Source: UBA287 sp034190325 (lineage in GTDB: Archaea > Thermoplasmatota > UBA186 > UBA287). From it: DNA of 5,994 bases. Below the pieces are notes generated by a model, which ran no database searches, was not told the origin of the DNA, and worked only from the letters and a program-made list of their open reading frames with translations. Below, piece by piece: positions 4,654 through 5,994 of the stretch. Made by a program: the position numbers and the translations under genes. The stretch spans positions 1 through 5,994 of the forward strand of contig JAXHST010000065.1 in NCBI GenBank assembly GCA_034190325.1. The letters run 5' to 3'. Position 1 is the stretch's first letter. Each line of letters opens with the position of its first letter.

Positions 4654-5983
4654 TCCGGAAACTGTCGTTGTGATCGGAGCTTCAAACAGGGAAGGCAAGG
4701 TTGGCAATCTTGTTTTTAAATACATTTCAGAGTCTACAGGCACTAAAAAAGTTTACCCTGTCAATCCAAATGAGGAAGAGGTCTGTGGAAAGAAATGTTT
4801 CAGGAGCATAAAGGATGTAGACGAAGAGATAGACCTTGCTGTGGTATGCACACCTGCGAGGGTAGCGGTAGAGAACGTGAGAGAGTGTGCCGAAAAGGGA
4901 GTTAAATATGCCATACCGGTAGCAGGAGGCTTTGGAGAGACAGGAAAAGAGGGAAAAGCTCTTGAGGAAAAAATGAAGGGATATGCGGGGAAAACAAGGA
5001 TCCTTGGTCCCAATACCCTGGGCATATTCGTTCCCGGGGTTATAGACACCATGTTTCTTGAGAGAAAGAGATCCCCTCGCCCGGGTAAAGGGAAAATAGC
5101 TCTCATAAGCCAGAGTGGCGCAACCGCAGCAACAATAATGAATAGCGCAAACCTTTACTCAATAGGCTTTTCAGCTTTTGTAGGTCTCGGTAACAGAATA
5201 GATTTAAATGAGAATGACTTCATAGAATATTTTTCCGTGAGAGAGGACACGGAGGCTATAGCCTTATACCTGGAGTCATTTGCCGATGGAAGGCGCTTTA
5301 TAGAAATCATAAAAAATTGCAAAAAACCTGTGATCCTGCTTAAAGCGGGCAGGAGCGCTGCCGGAGCAAGGGCGGCAGTCAGCCATACAGGCGCGCTCGC
5401 AGGTAGCGATAAGATAGTCTCTGCCCTCTGTGATCAGTATGGTATCCTGAGAGTTTATGGTGAGGACGAACTCATAGATCTCTCCAGAGCTCTGGCTTAC
5501 TCAGAGCCTTTAAAAGGAGCAAATGTCGCTGTTCTTAGCACCGCAGGAGGGCATGGAGTCATAGCAACAGATTACATCACAAGCGAGGAAAAAGGCATAG
5601 GTCTAACACTCTCTACACTTACGCAAAGAACTGTGGAGGGGCTGAATAAGCTCGCTCTGCCTTTTGCCTCATTAACTAACCCCGTTGATCTAACAGCATC
5701 AGCCACAGACGAAATGTACCTCAGAGCGCTCGAGGCACTCATGGATGATGAGAATACGGATGCTGTTCTTGCCTCGGTTCTCTTTGATCCTCCTGGCATA
5801 ACAGAGAAGCTAATAGACGGGATAATATCAATGAAAAAAGAGAAGCCTCTGGTCATATATAGTGTGGGATCTGAGATGAGTGTTGACGCTATAAAAAGGT
5901 TCGAGAGAGCTGGAATACCGGCATACCCTTCGATATGGAGAGGTGTCAGAGCTATCTCGGCTCTTTACAGGAGGTCTTCATGA
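4637..5983 (+). CDS. acdA: ADP-forming acetyl/acyl-CoA synthetase, alpha subunit
   Basis: This 448-residue protein matches the alpha subunit of the nucleoside-diphosphate-forming acyl-CoA synthetases, which convert acyl-CoA, ADP and Pi into acid, CoA and ATP in archaea. Residues about 5-130 form the CoA-binding Rossmann domain (VVVIGASNREGKVGN near 10-24, VYPVNPNE near 39-46, LGPNTLGI at 123-130). Residues about 150-290 form the succinyl-CoA ligase-like domain, with ISQSGATAATI at 157-167 and the phosphohistidine loop SHTGALAGSD at 249-258 (His250). A third domain follows, with AVLSTAGGHGV near 298-308 and TNPVDLT at 347-353. The usual GG(P/A)G reads GGHG here. The ATP-grasp domain is not fused; it should be on the beta subunit, which starts 4 nt inside this gene's end. 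Substrate range (acetyl, branched-chain or aryl) cannot be told from the sequence. Confidence 0.93.
   Translation: MKELFNPETVVVIGASNREGKVGNLVFKYISESTGTKKVYPVNPNEEEVCGKKCFRSIKDVDEEIDLAVVCTPARVAVENVRECAEKGVKYAIPVAGGFGETGKEGKALEEKMKGYAGKTRILGPNTLGIFVPGVIDTMFLERKRSPRPGKGKIALISQSGATAATIMNSANLYSIGFSAFVGLGNRIDLNENDFIEYFSVREDTEAIALYLESFADGRRFIEIIKNCKKPVILLKAGRSAAGARAAVSHTGALAGSDKIVSALCDQYGILRVYGEDELIDLSRALAYSEPLKGANVAVLSTAGGHGVIATDYITSEEKGIGLTLSTLTQRTVEGLNKLALPFASLTNPVDLTASATDEMYLRALEALMDDENTDAVLASVLFDPPGITEKLIDGIISMKKEKPLVIYSVGSEMSVDAIKRFERAGIPAYPSIWRGVRAISALYRRSS
5969..5975 (+). promoter_or_regulatory. Ribosome binding site of the beta subunit gene
   Basis: AGGAGGT lies inside the last codons of the alpha gene, 4 nt before ATG 5980. 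Together with the ATGA stop/start overlap it indicates coupled translation and equal subunit production. Confidence 0.8.
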
Positions 5984-5994
5984 ACGAATTTGAG
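5980..5994 (+). CDS. acdB: Start of the next gene, probably the ADP-forming acyl-CoA synthetase beta subunit (5'-partial view)
   Basis: Only five codons (MNEFE) are inside the window, so the product cannot be identified from its own sequence. The ATGA overlap with acdA, the strong Shine-Dalgarno site and the absence of an ATP-grasp domain in the alpha subunit together make the ATP-grasp beta subunit the expected neighbour. Some archaea encode alpha and beta apart or fused, so this is an inference from context. Confidence 0.55.

Noticed and set aside
4753..5856. Minus-strand frames opposite the synthetase alpha gene
   Set aside because: They are antisense shadows; the plus-strand gene is unambiguous by motifs and ribosome binding site.

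Overview
The window looks like a metagenome-derived scaffold from an archaeon, probably a euryarchaeote. Evidence for Archaea: a replication factor C small subunit (clamp loader), a Nop5/Prp31-type Nop-domain protein (box C/D RNP family), a two-subunit ADP-forming acyl-CoA synthetase, and genes with TATA boxes about 25 nt upstream of start codons that lack a Shine-Dalgarno site (leaderless transcripts), next to downstream genes that do have GGAGG-like sites. AGA/AGG arginine codons are common. I cannot place the lineage further from sequence alone.

Layout. Positions 1-697 (minus) hold the start and middle of a Nop-domain protein whose 3' end lies off the window; it has its own TATA box and seems to lack the usual N-terminal fibrillarin-binding domain. 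Positions 851-3900 (minus) are a tight four-gene cluster read rfcS > moaB > moeA > mobB, with 7-nt spacing, a 4-nt ATGA overlap and a 7-nt overlap. It joins the DNA clamp loader to three late steps of molybdenum/tungsten cofactor synthesis: MPT adenylylation (MoaB), metal insertion (MoeA) and nucleotide attachment (MobB, a GTP-binding adaptor). Positions 3901-4636 are a divergent intergenic region containing an assembly gap of exactly 100 N, flanked by two identical 121-bp copies that abut the gap. This is most simply two contigs with a 121-bp overlap that were scaffolded rather than merged. The region also holds promoters and several short open frames of doubtful status. Positions 4637-5983 (plus) encode the alpha subunit of an ADP-forming acetyl/acyl-CoA synthetase, followed by an ATGA-coupled beta subunit of which only five codons are inside the window.

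Function. The right side converts acyl-CoA, ADP and Pi to an acid, CoA and ATP (archaeal substrate-level phosphorylation). The cofactor cluster would supply Mo/W-pterin enzymes such as aldehyde oxidoreductases or formate dehydrogenases; none is visible here, so that link is inference. I found no convincing new system. The points most worth checking are the gap artefact, the shortened Nop protein, the linkage of rfcS to the cofactor genes, and a possible leaderless small membrane ORF just ahead of the acyl-CoA synthetase.
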